The translations under genes were made by a program, and so were the position numbers. The notes beneath the pieces are model-generated. The model saw nothing but the letters and a program-made list of their open reading frames with translations. It was not told the origin of the DNA and ran no database searches. Below are positions 29,587 to 37,737 of a stretch of DNA of 37,737 nt, in pieces; the first letter of the stretch is position 1, and each line of letters begins with the position of its first letter. Origin of the DNA: a virus; IMG/VR virus record IMGVR_UViG_3300015265_000209, positions 1 through 37,737 of that record. The stretch is one strand, 5' to 3'.

Positions 29587-32315
29587 CCCGCATTCGTTTG
29601 TACGAATCACCCTTCGCACCAGTGGCCCCTCGAATTTTTGAAGCGACGAGCTTGGCACACTGGCTGCTCGATCACTATGGCGATGTGCCAAAGGTCACCA
29701 TCCAAATTTTCACTGGAGAGCCGTCCGTCGCGACCGAGATTAGCCGCGACGCGACGGCGATTCTCGCCAACGAGTTTGAGGAGTATGTGATCCTTGAGTC
29801 GCCTGGTGCGCCAGCGGCATGGATACCCTACATAATCGCTGCAGTGATGGCTGTGGCGGCTTATGTGCTGATGCCTAAGCCAGTCATGCCGGGAAACATC
29901 AACCGCACGCAGCAAAGCCCTAATAACTCACTCGGGCAGCGGGAAAACAAAGTCCGAATGCTCGAGCGTGTCGAGGACATCTATGGCACCGTGCTTTCGG
30001 TTCCGTCGCTGATGATGCCGACCTATTCCAAATATATCGGGCACCGCAAGTTTGAGTACGGCTATTACTGCATCGGGCGTGGCTACTACGACGTCGCTGA
30101 GGTCAAGGATGGAGACACCCTGATCGCTGACCTGCGTGGCTCCAGCGCGGCGATCTATGAGCCATTTACCTCGCCTAACAGCGGCACTCCCGTGCTGCAG
30201 ATCGGCGACCCTATCATTGACAGCATCCTGTCTACGCGCCGCGCCATTGAGGTCGATGGCATTACCCTCAAAGCGCTGAACCAGATTCAGTTGCCCGGCT
30301 CCGCCGCATATTCGTTTGACGGCGGTAATCGCATCAAGCAAATCAATAAGGAGCCCAATTTCAACGCTGTCTTGGCTGTCGGCGACTTCATCACCGTCAG
30401 CGCAGCGGGCGATGCCGTCACTACCGTAGGCCAGGTGACATTTAGTGCTGCATTGCAGAGCTTTTCCGATGTGCTGAACCGGGAGTTATTTGCCGATATT
30501 GCTATCGGTGATGTGGTTGTAGTGGGCGGTACGGTACTGAACAACGGGCTGCGGACGGTTGTCGCTAAGCCGGATGCATCCACGCTAATTGTTGCCGGAG
30601 GTGTGACCGACGAGGATGTCGAGGTCGCCACGTTTGAGGCGCCCCGCGATTACGGCGGTACCTTTGAAGTGGGCGCTGTTGACGATGGCTACGTGCAACT
30701 GATTGGCGCGTCCTGGCCGGGTGAGCGCACCGTTGCCGGCGCTAGTGTGCAGTTGGTCGGCGTGAGCGACTACACCGATTGGGTGACGCTGCCAGCGAAG
30801 GGCCGGACCGAGGTTTGGTGCAACATCGTAGCCCCCACAGGAATGTTTCGTGACGATGGTGGGAAGTCAGCTACTACGGTCAATTTTGTAATTGAGATCG
30901 AACGCCTGACCGAATCGCTGGCGCCAACCGGTACTGTTGAGATCATCAACGGAAGCTTGCGAGGGGCCGTGCAAGACGAGCGCGCCGAGACCATCGAGCG
31001 ACGTACTGCCTGGACTGGCCCCGCGCGCGTGCGCATGCGCCGCGTGACTCAGTACGATTATGGGTTCAAGGGCACGATCGTTGACGAAATCAAGTGGCAG
31101 GACCTATACGCTGTGGTGCCTGTTGACAAGGCCGAGTTTGGTAACAAGACGACCGTGCATACAGTTACCCAAGCTACGCTACGGGCGACGACAATGAAGA
31201 CGCGGCAGCTCAACTGCCTGGTCTCACGCCGACTACCGCTGTACGACGGTACCAGCTTCTCGGGCGCATTTGATGCGGATGGACGCCACGTGGCCGGCAG
31301 TATCCAAGCCACTTCGCGGCTTGTCGATATCATCGCTGCGGTGGCGGTAGACGCTAAAATAGGAAGGCGCAACTTGGCCACCGAAGTGGACATGCGACAG
31401 ATATGGGGGGTGCAGCGGCAGCTCGATGCGTGGCGGCCGGATGTCGGACAGTTTAACTTCACGCTCGATTCGGATAACACCAGTTTCGAGGAGACGGTGA
31501 TCATGATCGCCAATGCCGGCTTTTGCATCGCGTACCGGCAAAACGGCAAGATTCGCCTCGCACTTGACCAGGCCCAGCCCGCCAGCACGGCGCTATTCAC
31601 TCATCGAAACAAGAAGCCACGGTCGGAGACGATAACACGCGCGTTCGCCAACGACGCTGACTATGACGGCGTGGAATTTGTGTACGTCGATCCCGATTCA
31701 CTGCAGTCGGAAACGATTACATTGCCGCTTGATCGTAGCCATAGCAAGGCCAAGAAATTTGAGATTGCCGGCATTCGCAGCTTCGCTCAGGCGTGGCTGC
31801 GAGCTAACCGCGAGTATCGGAAGCTTCTGGGCCAGCGGCTCACCGTTGAGACGAGCACTACCACCGATGCGCGCGGCCTGCTGCCCAACGCACGTGTGGA
31901 CATCGTAGACAACACGCGCTTTAAATCGTTCGATGGTGAGGTGGTAGGGCAGAGTGGTTTGGAGTTGGCGCTCAGCCAGGACGTTGAGTTTGCGCCCGGC
32001 CTGCCCCACAGCATCGTGTTGATGCGCCGCGACGGCAGCGTCGAGAGTGTGGTTTGTGGGCCGGGCAGTTCGTCCAATAAAGTCGTGCTGCAGACCTTGC
32101 CCGGTGAACCACTTGTGACCCAATACGGGCGGGATGGAGTACGCACGATATTTAGTTTTGCAGCAGATAGCGCTCGTGACGCGATGGCATTCCTGGTGCA
32201 GGAAATTGATCTATCGGATCCTCAGTATCCGACAATTCGTGCTGTCAACTACAGCCCGGATTATTACCTGGGTGACCAGTTACCAATTCCTGACCGCGAT
32301 AGCGTGATCAGTTGA
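29583..32315 (+). CDS. Host-specificity/tail hub protein, TipJ family
   Basis: The 910-aa product starts with a ubiquitin/MoaD-like and gpI-like region (about 1-75) and a hydrophobic hairpin (WIPYIIAAVMAVAAYVLMP, about 80-100), then the TipJ signature (LGQRENKVRMLERVEDIYGT and YYCIGRGYYDVAEVKDGDT). The rest is beta-rich and forms the central hub and receptor-facing spike. The N-terminal part suggests that the lambda gpI and gpJ functions are merged. No separate gpI gene is present. The ATG at 29583 overlaps the peptidase stop as ATGA. Confidence 0.88.
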   Translation: MTRIRLYESPFAPVAPRIFEATSLAHWLLDHYGDVPKVTIQIFTGEPSVATEISRDATAILANEFEEYVILESPGAPAAWIPYIIAAVMAVAAYVLMPKPVMPGNINRTQQSPNNSLGQRENKVRMLERVEDIYGTVLSVPSLMMPTYSKYIGHRKFEYGYYCIGRGYYDVAEVKDGDTLIADLRGSSAAIYEPFTSPNSGTPVLQIGDPIIDSILSTRRAIEVDGITLKALNQIQLPGSAAYSFDGGNRIKQINKEPNFNAVLAVGDFITVSAAGDAVTTVGQVTFSAALQSFSDVLNRELFADIAIGDVVVVGGTVLNNGLRTVVAKPDASTLIVAGGVTDEDVEVATFEAPRDYGGTFEVGAVDDGYVQLIGASWPGERTVAGASVQLVGVSDYTDWVTLPAKGRTEVWCNIVAPTGMFRDDGGKSATTVNFVIEIERLTESLAPTGTVEIINGSLRGAVQDERAETIERRTAWTGPARVRMRRVTQYDYGFKGTIVDEIKWQDLYAVVPVDKAEFGNKTTVHTVTQATLRATTMKTRQLNCLVSRRLPLYDGTSFSGAFDADGRHVAGSIQATSRLVDIIAAVAVDAKIGRRNLATEVDMRQIWGVQRQLDAWRPDVGQFNFTLDSDNTSFEETVIMIANAGFCIAYRQNGKIRLALDQAQPASTALFTHRNKKPRSETITRAFANDADYDGVEFVYVDPDSLQSETITLPLDRSHSKAKKFEIAGIRSFAQAWLRANREYRKLLGQRLTVETSTTTDARGLLPNARVDIVDNTRFKSFDGEVVGQSGLELALSQDVEFAPGLPHSIVLMRRDGSVESVVCGPGSSSNKVVLQTLPGEPLVTQYGRDGVRTIFSFAADSARDAMAFLVQEIDLSDPQYPTIRAVNYSPDYYLGDQLPIPDRDSVIS

Positions 32316-32333
32316 TTTAAATTTATTAATACC

Positions 32334-32357
32334 AAGGCGCCTGCGGGCGCCTTTTTT
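32334..32357 (+). terminator. Intrinsic terminator ahead of the tail fibre gene
   Basis: AAGGCGCC, a TGCG loop and GGCGCCTT are followed by four more T residues. It lies between the hub gene and the fibre gene, 18 bp before the ATG at 32376 and its GAGGA site. Confidence 0.85.
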
Positions 32358-32375
32358 GTTGAAGAGGAAGTCTGA

Positions 32376-34970
32376 ATGTCCGCTCTCACCATCCAAGATT
32401 TGAACAACGGTAAGAAAGACCTCGAGCACATCGAGGCGCTGGCCACCTCTGAGGCGTTGACTGCTCAGGACCGTTTCGGCAAGTCCAAGCTCACGCTCGC
32501 CGGCGTGCTGTCAAAGATTCCCGACTCTGGCATCAAGGGCTATCCGACACTGGCAAGTCTCAATGCGGACCTGTCGCCGCCGTCGCAGATGATGGCATTC
32601 GTAACGAACGACCCAACGCCGAGTAACAATGGCACGTACCGCAAGGAGGGGGCGCCGGGCGCAGGGAACTGGGTGCTTGCCAATGACCTGGTCACTGCGC
32701 TTGACGTCGCCGGACCCTTGGCCTCGATTGATGCAGACCTCTCCATCACCGTGGATCTCGGGCAAAAGAAAATTACCGTCCATCAGGCTGGCGTGGTGAT
32801 GCATCGGCGCGGCTTTAGCAGCATTCCAGCCGGGCAGGTTGTCGCCTTTTCGTACTCGTATCCGGGCAACCTGATGTACCTGCACGCGAACAAGGCGACA
32901 GGTGTGGTCGCTATTACCGAGGTCCTCCAAGGGCAGCCTCCGGTGGGTTCCGTAGTGCTGGGGTACATCCTTGGTCAAAAACTGTACGCCGAGGACCGGT
33001 CGTGCCGAATACTCGTCATTCCGGTGAACACCGGCGTGAGCAGTGGGCAACTGGAGGCCATGGGCACATTTATTTGTGCACCGGGCGGGTTGACCCTCAA
33101 CATGGCCACCAAACGCGTTACCACCGACGCGCAGGGCGGCATCATCGCGTACCGTGGTGGTTTCGTTGAGGTGGCAGGCAACCAGGACATTGCCTTCACA
33201 TGGACCTACCCTGCAGGGTTGGGGTGGCTATTCGTCAATCCTAAGTCGGGCACACTCGGCATGACGGATGCGGCGGCCACACCCCCTGCGGGAGTGCCCG
33301 TCATCGGGATGGTCTGGAACAGCAAGCTGTACACCCAGTCGGACAACCGTAATGTGAAATTCGTTGACGCTAATGGAACGTCGCGTCGCTGCAAAGGCCT
33401 CTCCAGTGACGAGTCCAACCTGGGTACCGTGACTGCAGGACTCGGCGTTACGATTAATCTGGCCACTGGAATGGTGAGAACGACCGGCGCTGCCAACACC
33501 GGCATCGTGTTGGGAGGTGGCGATTACGTCATCGTGCCAGGTGGTCAGGCCGTATCGTTTTCGGCGGCCAGTTCTGAATTCCTGGTATGGGTTTACGTTG
33601 ACCGATCCACCGGTGATGTAGGGGTTTTAGTGGCTCCTGAGGATTTGCCGGCGAATGTGCTGCCCATTGCAGCGGTGTACCAGCAGCGGTTGTATGCAAA
33701 CGATCCATATCAGAAAATTGAGCTGATCGACGCCGCAGGGAATGTGGTCTCTCGTCCTGGTACAGTGCAGTTTGATGAAAAGGCCCACCGTTTGATTCTG
33801 CCAGACGACATGTATTTTTGGGAGCATCAATCCATGGCGCTGTTCAAGGGCCGCTGCTTCTCGTCGAATGCGGTGCAGATCATGAACGAGATCCGCTTGT
33901 GGCTCGACACGAAAGGTCCTGATATCGCTGATCGTTTTCAGTGCGTCGAACAGGTGCTCAAGCTGAACCCACTTCAGTTGGGCGCCCAGTTCGAGCTGGG
34001 CTTCCGGCACGAGGCTAAGCCGATGGTGCGGTACCTCCAGCCGATCAACCGGCGTATGGCTGCACCAGATGCGTTGAACGGCCGTGCAATTCGGTGGCTG
34101 CCGATGGGCGACTCGCTGACCGAAGTGGGGATGGTGGCGACCAACGTCAACAACCTCACAGCTCACGGCGCTGTGGTGACGCCGCTCGGTACGTACTCGT
34201 CTGAATATACAGAGGGCTACGTGGGGGAAGGGCGCGGATACTGGAACTACCGAAGCTTCATCGGCAAGGACAATTTCAGCGCCGGTATTGGTCCTCACAC
34301 TCGCAGCCCCGGCGGGAAAGCGAGTACTTCTAAATTTGAAAATCCATTTCTTAAACCGGCCAGCCCGGCCGATAAAGCGGCGCATCCAACATGGTGTTTC
34401 CGATTTACCGGGGTAGATCGCGAAGTGTCGTATACGGATGCGACGGACAAGACGGGTGAATTTTTCATCTTTGATTTCGCCTGGTACATGGCGCAGCACT
34501 CCGTGCCGGCGCCAGACGTTATCACCATCGCGCTGTCGACCAACGACATTAATCTTGACACCGGAAACTATACGAAGGCTGAGCGGATGCAGTACATGCG
34601 CCTCGGCCTGCAGGTCATGGTGCGGCAAATTAAGGCGGCCTTACCAAACGTAAAGATCGGCATCATCCCTGCACCCGGCTGGTCCTCTACGACGATGGGT
34701 GACGCTGTCTGGCAGGACGAAACAAGCGCCTGGATCGAGCAGTGCCAAACGGATGTGCGCGCCCTGCAGGTCGAATTTGCGGGGCTGTACGTCGTACCAG
34801 TGTGGCCCTTCATGTCGCTCGACTGGGCTTATCCCTATGATAGCGCTCAAGCCATTTCTCCAGTGAATAAGTCGCAGCGCCGCGCCATCGTCGACTGGGT
34901 GCATTTCGACGCGGTTGGGCGCCAACAGTACGCGCAGGTAGTTGGTGCCTGGATGGCGAACGTCCTGTAG
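32376..34970 (+). CDS. Tail fibre/spike with three internal repeats and SGNH hydrolase domain
   Basis: The 864-aa product has an N-terminal tail-attachment part (about 1-110). Three related repeats of roughly 100 residues follow (about 118-215, 229-331 and 349-451), each running from ITVDL/LTLNM/VTINL through YxxxxGxxxxI to QKLY/SKLY/QRLY and a final ILVI/VKFV/IELI strand. A C-terminal SGNH/GDSL hydrolase contains GDS (S580), STND (N723, D724) and DWVH (D840, H843), a complete catalytic set. Such enzymes deacetylate or de-esterify surface polysaccharides, so this is probably the receptor-processing fibre. No chaperone gene follows. Substrate is unknown. Confidence 0.85.
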   Translation: MSALTIQDLNNGKKDLEHIEALATSEALTAQDRFGKSKLTLAGVLSKIPDSGIKGYPTLASLNADLSPPSQMMAFVTNDPTPSNNGTYRKEGAPGAGNWVLANDLVTALDVAGPLASIDADLSITVDLGQKKITVHQAGVVMHRRGFSSIPAGQVVAFSYSYPGNLMYLHANKATGVVAITEVLQGQPPVGSVVLGYILGQKLYAEDRSCRILVIPVNTGVSSGQLEAMGTFICAPGGLTLNMATKRVTTDAQGGIIAYRGGFVEVAGNQDIAFTWTYPAGLGWLFVNPKSGTLGMTDAAATPPAGVPVIGMVWNSKLYTQSDNRNVKFVDANGTSRRCKGLSSDESNLGTVTAGLGVTINLATGMVRTTGAANTGIVLGGGDYVIVPGGQAVSFSAASSEFLVWVYVDRSTGDVGVLVAPEDLPANVLPIAAVYQQRLYANDPYQKIELIDAAGNVVSRPGTVQFDEKAHRLILPDDMYFWEHQSMALFKGRCFSSNAVQIMNEIRLWLDTKGPDIADRFQCVEQVLKLNPLQLGAQFELGFRHEAKPMVRYLQPINRRMAAPDALNGRAIRWLPMGDSLTEVGMVATNVNNLTAHGAVVTPLGTYSSEYTEGYVGEGRGYWNYRSFIGKDNFSAGIGPHTRSPGGKASTSKFENPFLKPASPADKAAHPTWCFRFTGVDREVSYTDATDKTGEFFIFDFAWYMAQHSVPAPDVITIALSTNDINLDTGNYTKAERMQYMRLGLQVMVRQIKAALPNVKIGIIPAPGWSSTTMGDAVWQDETSAWIEQCQTDVRALQVEFAGLYVVPVWPFMSLDWAYPYDSAQAISPVNKSQRRAIVDWVHFDAVGRQQYAQVVGAWMANVL

Positions 34971-34988
34971 GTGGCGGTATTTCATCTT

Positions 34989-35044
34989 GATCAGTGCAGC
35001 CGCATAAGCACTGATCCCCACGGCCCGCTTAGGCGGGCTTTTTT
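34989..35044 (+). terminator. Two tandem hairpins, the second an intrinsic terminator, before the lysis genes
   Basis: GATCAGTGC (34989-34997) pairs with GCACTGATC (35008-35016). Then GCCCGC-TTAG-GCGGGC (35023-35038) is followed by six T residues. Lysis genes start at 35065, so expression beyond this point needs read-through or antitermination. Confidence 0.8.
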
Positions 35045-35064
35045 ACGCCCACAGAAAGGCAAAC

Positions 35065-35451
35065 ATGCCAGCAGATGAACAGATGGAGCGGCAGCACCAC
35101 GCCGATAACCAAGCCCGAATGGAGGAGCTTGAGCGGCAACAGGCTGCAATGAAGGCCAGCATCACGCAGTTGGTCGAAGGCCTCGCAAAGCTTGGCATCG
35201 ACGTGCACACCATGAAGGGAAACATGGCCGGTAACACCGCGCTTACGCAGGAGACGCTGGCGGGCGTGGACATCATCAAAGGCCTGGTCGCGCAGCTCGA
35301 TGTGGCCGCGCTGCGTGAGATGGTCAATGCAGTTAATTCGATGAAGGGCGGGATGCGGGTGCTGGGTTGGTTCGAGCGGCCGGCGAAATGGATCTCCGCA
35401 ATCGTCGGCGCCGCCCTAGCGCTGTACGGAATTTTTAAACTGAAAGGCTGA
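35065..35451 (+). CDS. Lysis-cassette membrane protein with coiled coil and C-terminal membrane span
   Basis: The 128-aa product has a highly charged helical N-terminus (QMERQHHADNQARMEELERQ, QAAMKASITQLVEGLA) and one hydrophobic span near the end (WISAIVGAALALYGIFKL). No family is recognised. It precedes the holin-like gene with a one-base gap and may regulate lysis timing or be a second holin, but this is based on topology and position only. Predicted orientation is cytoplasmic N-terminus. Confidence 0.65.
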   Translation: MPADEQMERQHHADNQARMEELERQQAAMKASITQLVEGLAKLGIDVHTMKGNMAGNTALTQETLAGVDIIKGLVAQLDVAALREMVNAVNSMKGGMRVLGWFERPAKWISAIVGAALALYGIFKLKG

Positions 35452-35452
35452 T

Positions 35453-35689
35453 ATGAAAATCGAATTGATCGAAGACTGGCGCGCCGTGCTCACCCGGGCC
35501 TGGTCGATGAAATTCAGCATCCTGGCTGCCATCCTGGGTGGCCTGGAGGTGGGCGTGCAGTTCGTGCAGCCGGCCGGCATCCCGGGCGGTGTGTTCGCTG
35601 GCATCGCGTCCGTGGTGTCGATGTCGGCCGCAATCGCGCGCCTGGTGGCGCAGCGTGAACTGTCGGGAGGCGCCAATGGCAACGCCTAA
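35453..35689 (+). CDS. Holin, probably pinholin type
   Basis: The 78-aa product has two hydrophobic segments (about 21-39, FSILAAILGGLEVGVQFV, and 45-66, GVFAGIASVVSMSAAIARLV) with a short polar start and a charged C-terminus, the topology of class II holins. The first segment is weakly hydrophobic, as in the S21 pinholin whose first span leaves the membrane. It overlaps the endolysin gene by 14 bp. Pairing with a SAR endolysin supports a pinholin, which depolarises the membrane rather than making large holes. Confidence 0.75.
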   Translation: MKIELIEDWRAVLTRAWSMKFSILAAILGGLEVGVQFVQPAGIPGGVFAGIASVVSMSAAIARLVAQRELSGGANGNA

Positions 35690-36155
35690 ACAACGTGCGG
35701 CCGCCGCAGCCGCGCTGGCCACGGTCATCGCCATCCCCGCCGAGGGCATCCGCCAGATCGCCTACTACGACCCGCCCGGCATCCTGACCGTGTGCTACGG
35801 CCACACCGGCGCTGACGTGGTGGCGAAGCGCCTGTACTCGATGGATGAATGCCGCGCGCTGCTGACCGCCGACATGCAGAAGGCGGTGGCCACCGTTGAG
35901 CGCTGCGTACCAGGCTTGCCAGTGCCGGTGCTTGCCGCGTTCGCCGACGCGGTGTTTAACCTGGGGCCGACCCTGGTGTGCAGCCGCGCAAGCTCGACGG
36001 CGGCGCGCATGCTGTACGCCGGTGACCTGGTCGGCGCCTGCAACCAGTTGCCGCGCTGGGACAAGGCTCGCCTGGTGGGCGTGATGGTGGCGCTGCCGGG
36101 CCTGACCAAGCGCCGGGCTTCCGAGCGCAGCCTGTGCCTGACGGGCGTGCCGTGA
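35676..36155 (+). CDS. SAR endolysin, GH24 lysozyme family
   Basis: The 159-aa muramidase has the exact E-8aa-D-5aa-T triad: E23, D32 and T38 within AEGIRQIAYYDPPGILTVCY, followed by GHTG. The N-terminus (ATPKQRAAAAAALATVIAIP) is an Ala-rich, weakly hydrophobic segment. It fits a signal-arrest-release domain that tethers the inactive enzyme to the membrane. A GGGAGG site precedes the ATG at 35676; the longer frame from 35538 is a shadow of the holin gene. Cysteines at C40 and further on could take part in disulfide control. It releases when the membrane potential drops. Confidence 0.88.
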   Translation: MATPKQRAAAAAALATVIAIPAEGIRQIAYYDPPGILTVCYGHTGADVVAKRLYSMDECRALLTADMQKAVATVERCVPGLPVPVLAAFADAVFNLGPTLVCSRASSTAARMLYAGDLVGACNQLPRWDKARLVGVMVALPGLTKRRASERSLCLTGVP

Positions 36156-36547
36156 GCGCGCTCAGCCTTGCTGGCGGCGCCGTCGTCGCCGGCATCTGGA
36201 AAGTGGCGGCCCTGGTGATGGCCGTACTGCTGTTGGTGGTAACCACCGGCACCGGCACGGGCTGGCGGCTGGCGGCCATAGCGCGCGACCAGGCGCTGGC
36301 CAGCCTGAAAGCAGAGGAGGGCGTTAGCGCCACGCTGCGCGCCTCGATTGGCGTTCAGAACGAGGCGGTCCAATCCATGCACCGGCTGACCGTGACTGCC
36401 GACGCGCGCGGCCGCGCTGCCCAGGCGCTGGCGGCCGCCAACGGTCGCCGCTTCGATGGCGCGCTGGCTAAGCTGGTCGGCGCGCGTGTCGACTCCTGCG
36501 ACGAGGCCATGCCATTCGTCGACCAGCTGCTGAAGGACGTTAAATGA
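36152..36547 (+). CDS. i-spanin, Rz-like
   Basis: The 131-aa product has one N-terminal membrane span (about 13-30, AALVMAVLLLVVTTGTG) and a periplasmic, helical coiled-coil domain (LAAIARDQALASLKAEEGVS and QSMHRLTVTADARGRAAQAL). This is the typical i-spanin form, which joins the outer-membrane lipoprotein to fuse the two membranes in the last step of lysis. Start GTG at 36152 overlaps the endolysin stop as GTGA. Its 3' end overlaps the Rz1-like gene as ATGA; here the pair is separate rather than nested. Confidence 0.75.
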   Translation: MSALSLAGGAVVAGIWKVAALVMAVLLLVVTTGTGTGWRLAAIARDQALASLKAEEGVSATLRASIGVQNEAVQSMHRLTVTADARGRAAQALAAANGRRFDGALAKLVGARVDSCDEAMPFVDQLLKDVK

Positions 36548-36810
36548 AAACACCTATCTTCGTGGGCGTACTGCTGCTGGCGGGTTGCGGCACCGCGCCT
36601 CTGCCGGCGGAAACCGTCTACGTACCGGTGCACGCGCCTTGCATCAGGGACAAACCGGTGACACCCGTGTACGAATTCGACAAGCTACCGCTCAATGCGC
36701 AGGCCGGCGAGAAGGTCCTCGCTCTCGCGCGGGACTGGCTGATCGGCCGAAAATATGAAGGAAAGTTGGAGGCAGCGCTAGCTGGCTGCGTTCAGGACCT
36801 ACAGCAGTAA
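36544..36810 (+). CDS. o-spanin lipoprotein, Rz1-like
   Basis: The 88-aa product has a lipoprotein signal (MKTPIFVGVLLLAGCGTAPL) with lipobox LAGC and modified cysteine C15. A Pro-containing mature part (PLPAETVYVPVHAPCIRDKP) and helical end follow. Together with the Rz-like protein it forms the spanin complex. It is longer than lambda Rz1 (60 aa) but of the common length for separated Rz/Rz1 pairs. It starts in an ATGA overlap with the i-spanin gene and is the last gene of the late operon. Confidence 0.8.
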   Translation: MKTPIFVGVLLLAGCGTAPLPAETVYVPVHAPCIRDKPVTPVYEFDKLPLNAQAGEKVLALARDWLIGRKYEGKLEAALAGCVQDLQQ

Positions 36811-36948
36811 AAACAGAGCGCCTGGCCAATTTGCGTCAACAAACTGGCTAGGCCTCAATTCACTGATAGACCCAGTAAACCGAGCAAGGCTCTGCTACCT
36901 CCGGAGGCGGCGGGAGTCTAGCACAAAATAATGTAAAAAGGTTTACAC
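36811..36948 (+). promoter_or_regulatory. Intergenic region between lysis genes and methyltransferase
   Basis: GCCTGGCCA (36820-36828) and TGGCTAGGC (36845-36853) form a nine-bp stem with one mismatch and no T-run, possibly ending the late operon. CCTCCGGAGG (36898-36907) is a palindrome. TGTAAA-AAGG-TTTACA (36932-36947) places the AAGG ribosome binding site of the next gene in a hairpin loop. No clear sigma-70 promoter is seen. Confidence 0.4.
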
Positions 36949-37737
36949 ATGGCAATGCCAATCATTCCCTGGATCGGCGGCAAGCGTCGTCTTGCTGACC
37001 GCATCATCCCCCAGTTCCCCGCGCACAAGTGCTATGTCGAAGTGTTCGCCGGCGGCGCAGCGCTGTATTTCATGCGGCCACCAGCGGAGGTCGAAGTCAT
37101 CAACGATGTGAACGGCGAACTGGTCAACCTTTACCGGGTGGTGAAGAATCACCTCGAGGAATTTGTTCGCCAGTTCAAGTACGCGCTCTCGAGCCGCGAT
37201 GTGTTCAAGTGGTTGCAGCAGACACCACCCCACACCCTCACGGACATTCAGCGAGCAGCGCGTTTTTTCTACCTGCAGCAGCAGGCTTTTGGCGGGAAGG
37301 TAGAAGGGCAGACGTGGGGCACTGCCACGACGGCGCCACCGGTCAATCTGCTTCGCATCGAAGAGAACCTGTCCGCAGCGCATCTGCGGCTCACTGGCGC
37401 CTACATCGAGAACATGGACTGGTACGAGTGCATGGAGCGATACGATCGCCCTCATACCCTGTTCTACCTTGATCCGCCGTACTGGGAGACAGCTGGATAC
37501 GGGGTCGAGTTTGATTTTGCCCAGTACGAGAAAATGGCAGAACTGATGTCGCGTCTAAAGGGGAAAGCAATTCTCAGCCTGAACGACCACCCGGATATCC
37601 GGCGGGTATTTGCGCGCTTCGAAATGGATAGCACAGGAATCAACTACATCGTAGGGGGCGGCGGCAAGGGCGTCGAGCGCAACGAGCTTATTATCTACAG
37701 CTGGGATCGGGCTGCTGAGCCTGCGGGTTTGTTCTAG
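36949..37737 (+). CDS. DNA adenine methyltransferase, D12/Dam class
   Basis: The 262-aa enzyme has the order of D12-class N6-adenine methyltransferases: PWIGGKRRL (7-15), SAM-binding motif I FAGGAALYF (33-41), IND (51-53) and catalytic motif IV DPPYW (175-179). It is probably active and makes adenine methylation, perhaps at GATC as in the Dam group, but the site cannot be read from sequence. No restriction enzyme follows. It lies after the lysis cassette, at the edge of the prophage, and is separated from the late operon. Roles could be protection against host restriction or changing host gene expression. The stop is at the last base of the window. Confidence 0.9.
   Translation: MAMPIIPWIGGKRRLADRIIPQFPAHKCYVEVFAGGAALYFMRPPAEVEVINDVNGELVNLYRVVKNHLEEFVRQFKYALSSRDVFKWLQQTPPHTLTDIQRAARFFYLQQQAFGGKVEGQTWGTATTAPPVNLLRIEENLSAAHLRLTGAYIENMDWYECMERYDRPHTLFYLDPPYWETAGYGVEFDFAQYEKMAELMSRLKGKAILSLNDHPDIRRVFARFEMDSTGINYIVGGGGKGVERNELIIYSWDRAAEPAGLF

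Overview
The window is an almost complete temperate, lambda-type siphovirus prophage. No tRNA, rRNA, insertion sequence or CRISPR array was seen. Codon choice is G+C-rich. The gene set includes a DUF3596-type tyrosine integrase, a phage ParB, a VapE-type primase-helicase, a prohead protease fused to the major capsid protein, and TipJ-type and NlpC/P60-type tail proteins. Together these suggest a betaproteobacterial host, perhaps Oxalobacteraceae or Burkholderiales. The host assignment is inference; no host gene or clear attachment core is visible.

Left arm (1-6620, mostly minus strand): an A+T-richer gene for a membrane-anchored coiled-coil protein lies outside the integrase. A leftward early operon starts at a well-formed promoter (about 6571-6599). 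It reads through a chain of small genes joined by ATGA overlaps, then parB, more small genes, an excisionase-like gene and the integrase. Two very short genes, of 54 and 51 codons, fit exactly into this overlapping chain.

Immunity and replication (6570-12744): a LexA/CI-type self-cleaving repressor is flanked by at least five related 17-bp operators. Rightward come a YdaS/Cro-like gene that is probably leaderless, a CII/YmfL-like gene, a small gene and the VapE-type protein. A gene-poor stretch at 11184-11435 holds ten CCAACCT/AGGTTGG heptamers, two large inverted repeats and a 40-nt alternating purine-pyrimidine tract. It is a good candidate replication origin or structured regulatory RNA. 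A small gene and a 315-aa protein with a possible C-terminal DNA-binding helix-turn-helix follow.

Late region (12741-36810, plus strand): a strong promoter overlaps the stop codon of the 315-aa gene and is followed about 65 nt after its expected start by an intrinsic terminator. That is the pR'-tR' layout of Q-controlled phages. A moron-like gene, a gpZ-like gene and a cos-like intergenic region with five GTAGTCA repeats come next. Then follow terminase (Nu1/GpA type), gpW, lambda-type portal, the protease-capsid fusion, two decoration-protein paralogues with a beta-propeller gene between them, and head-tail joining and tail genes. The tail set includes a gpG/gpGT pair with a canonical A AAA AAC slippery site. 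A TipJ-like host-specificity protein and a tail fibre with an SGNH hydrolase domain follow. The lysis cassette has a pinholin-like protein, a SAR endolysin and Rz/Rz1. A Dam-type adenine methyltransferase closes the window. Terminator-like hairpins sit just ahead of several late genes, which fits processive antitermination.

All names come from motif recognition and gene order, without database searches.
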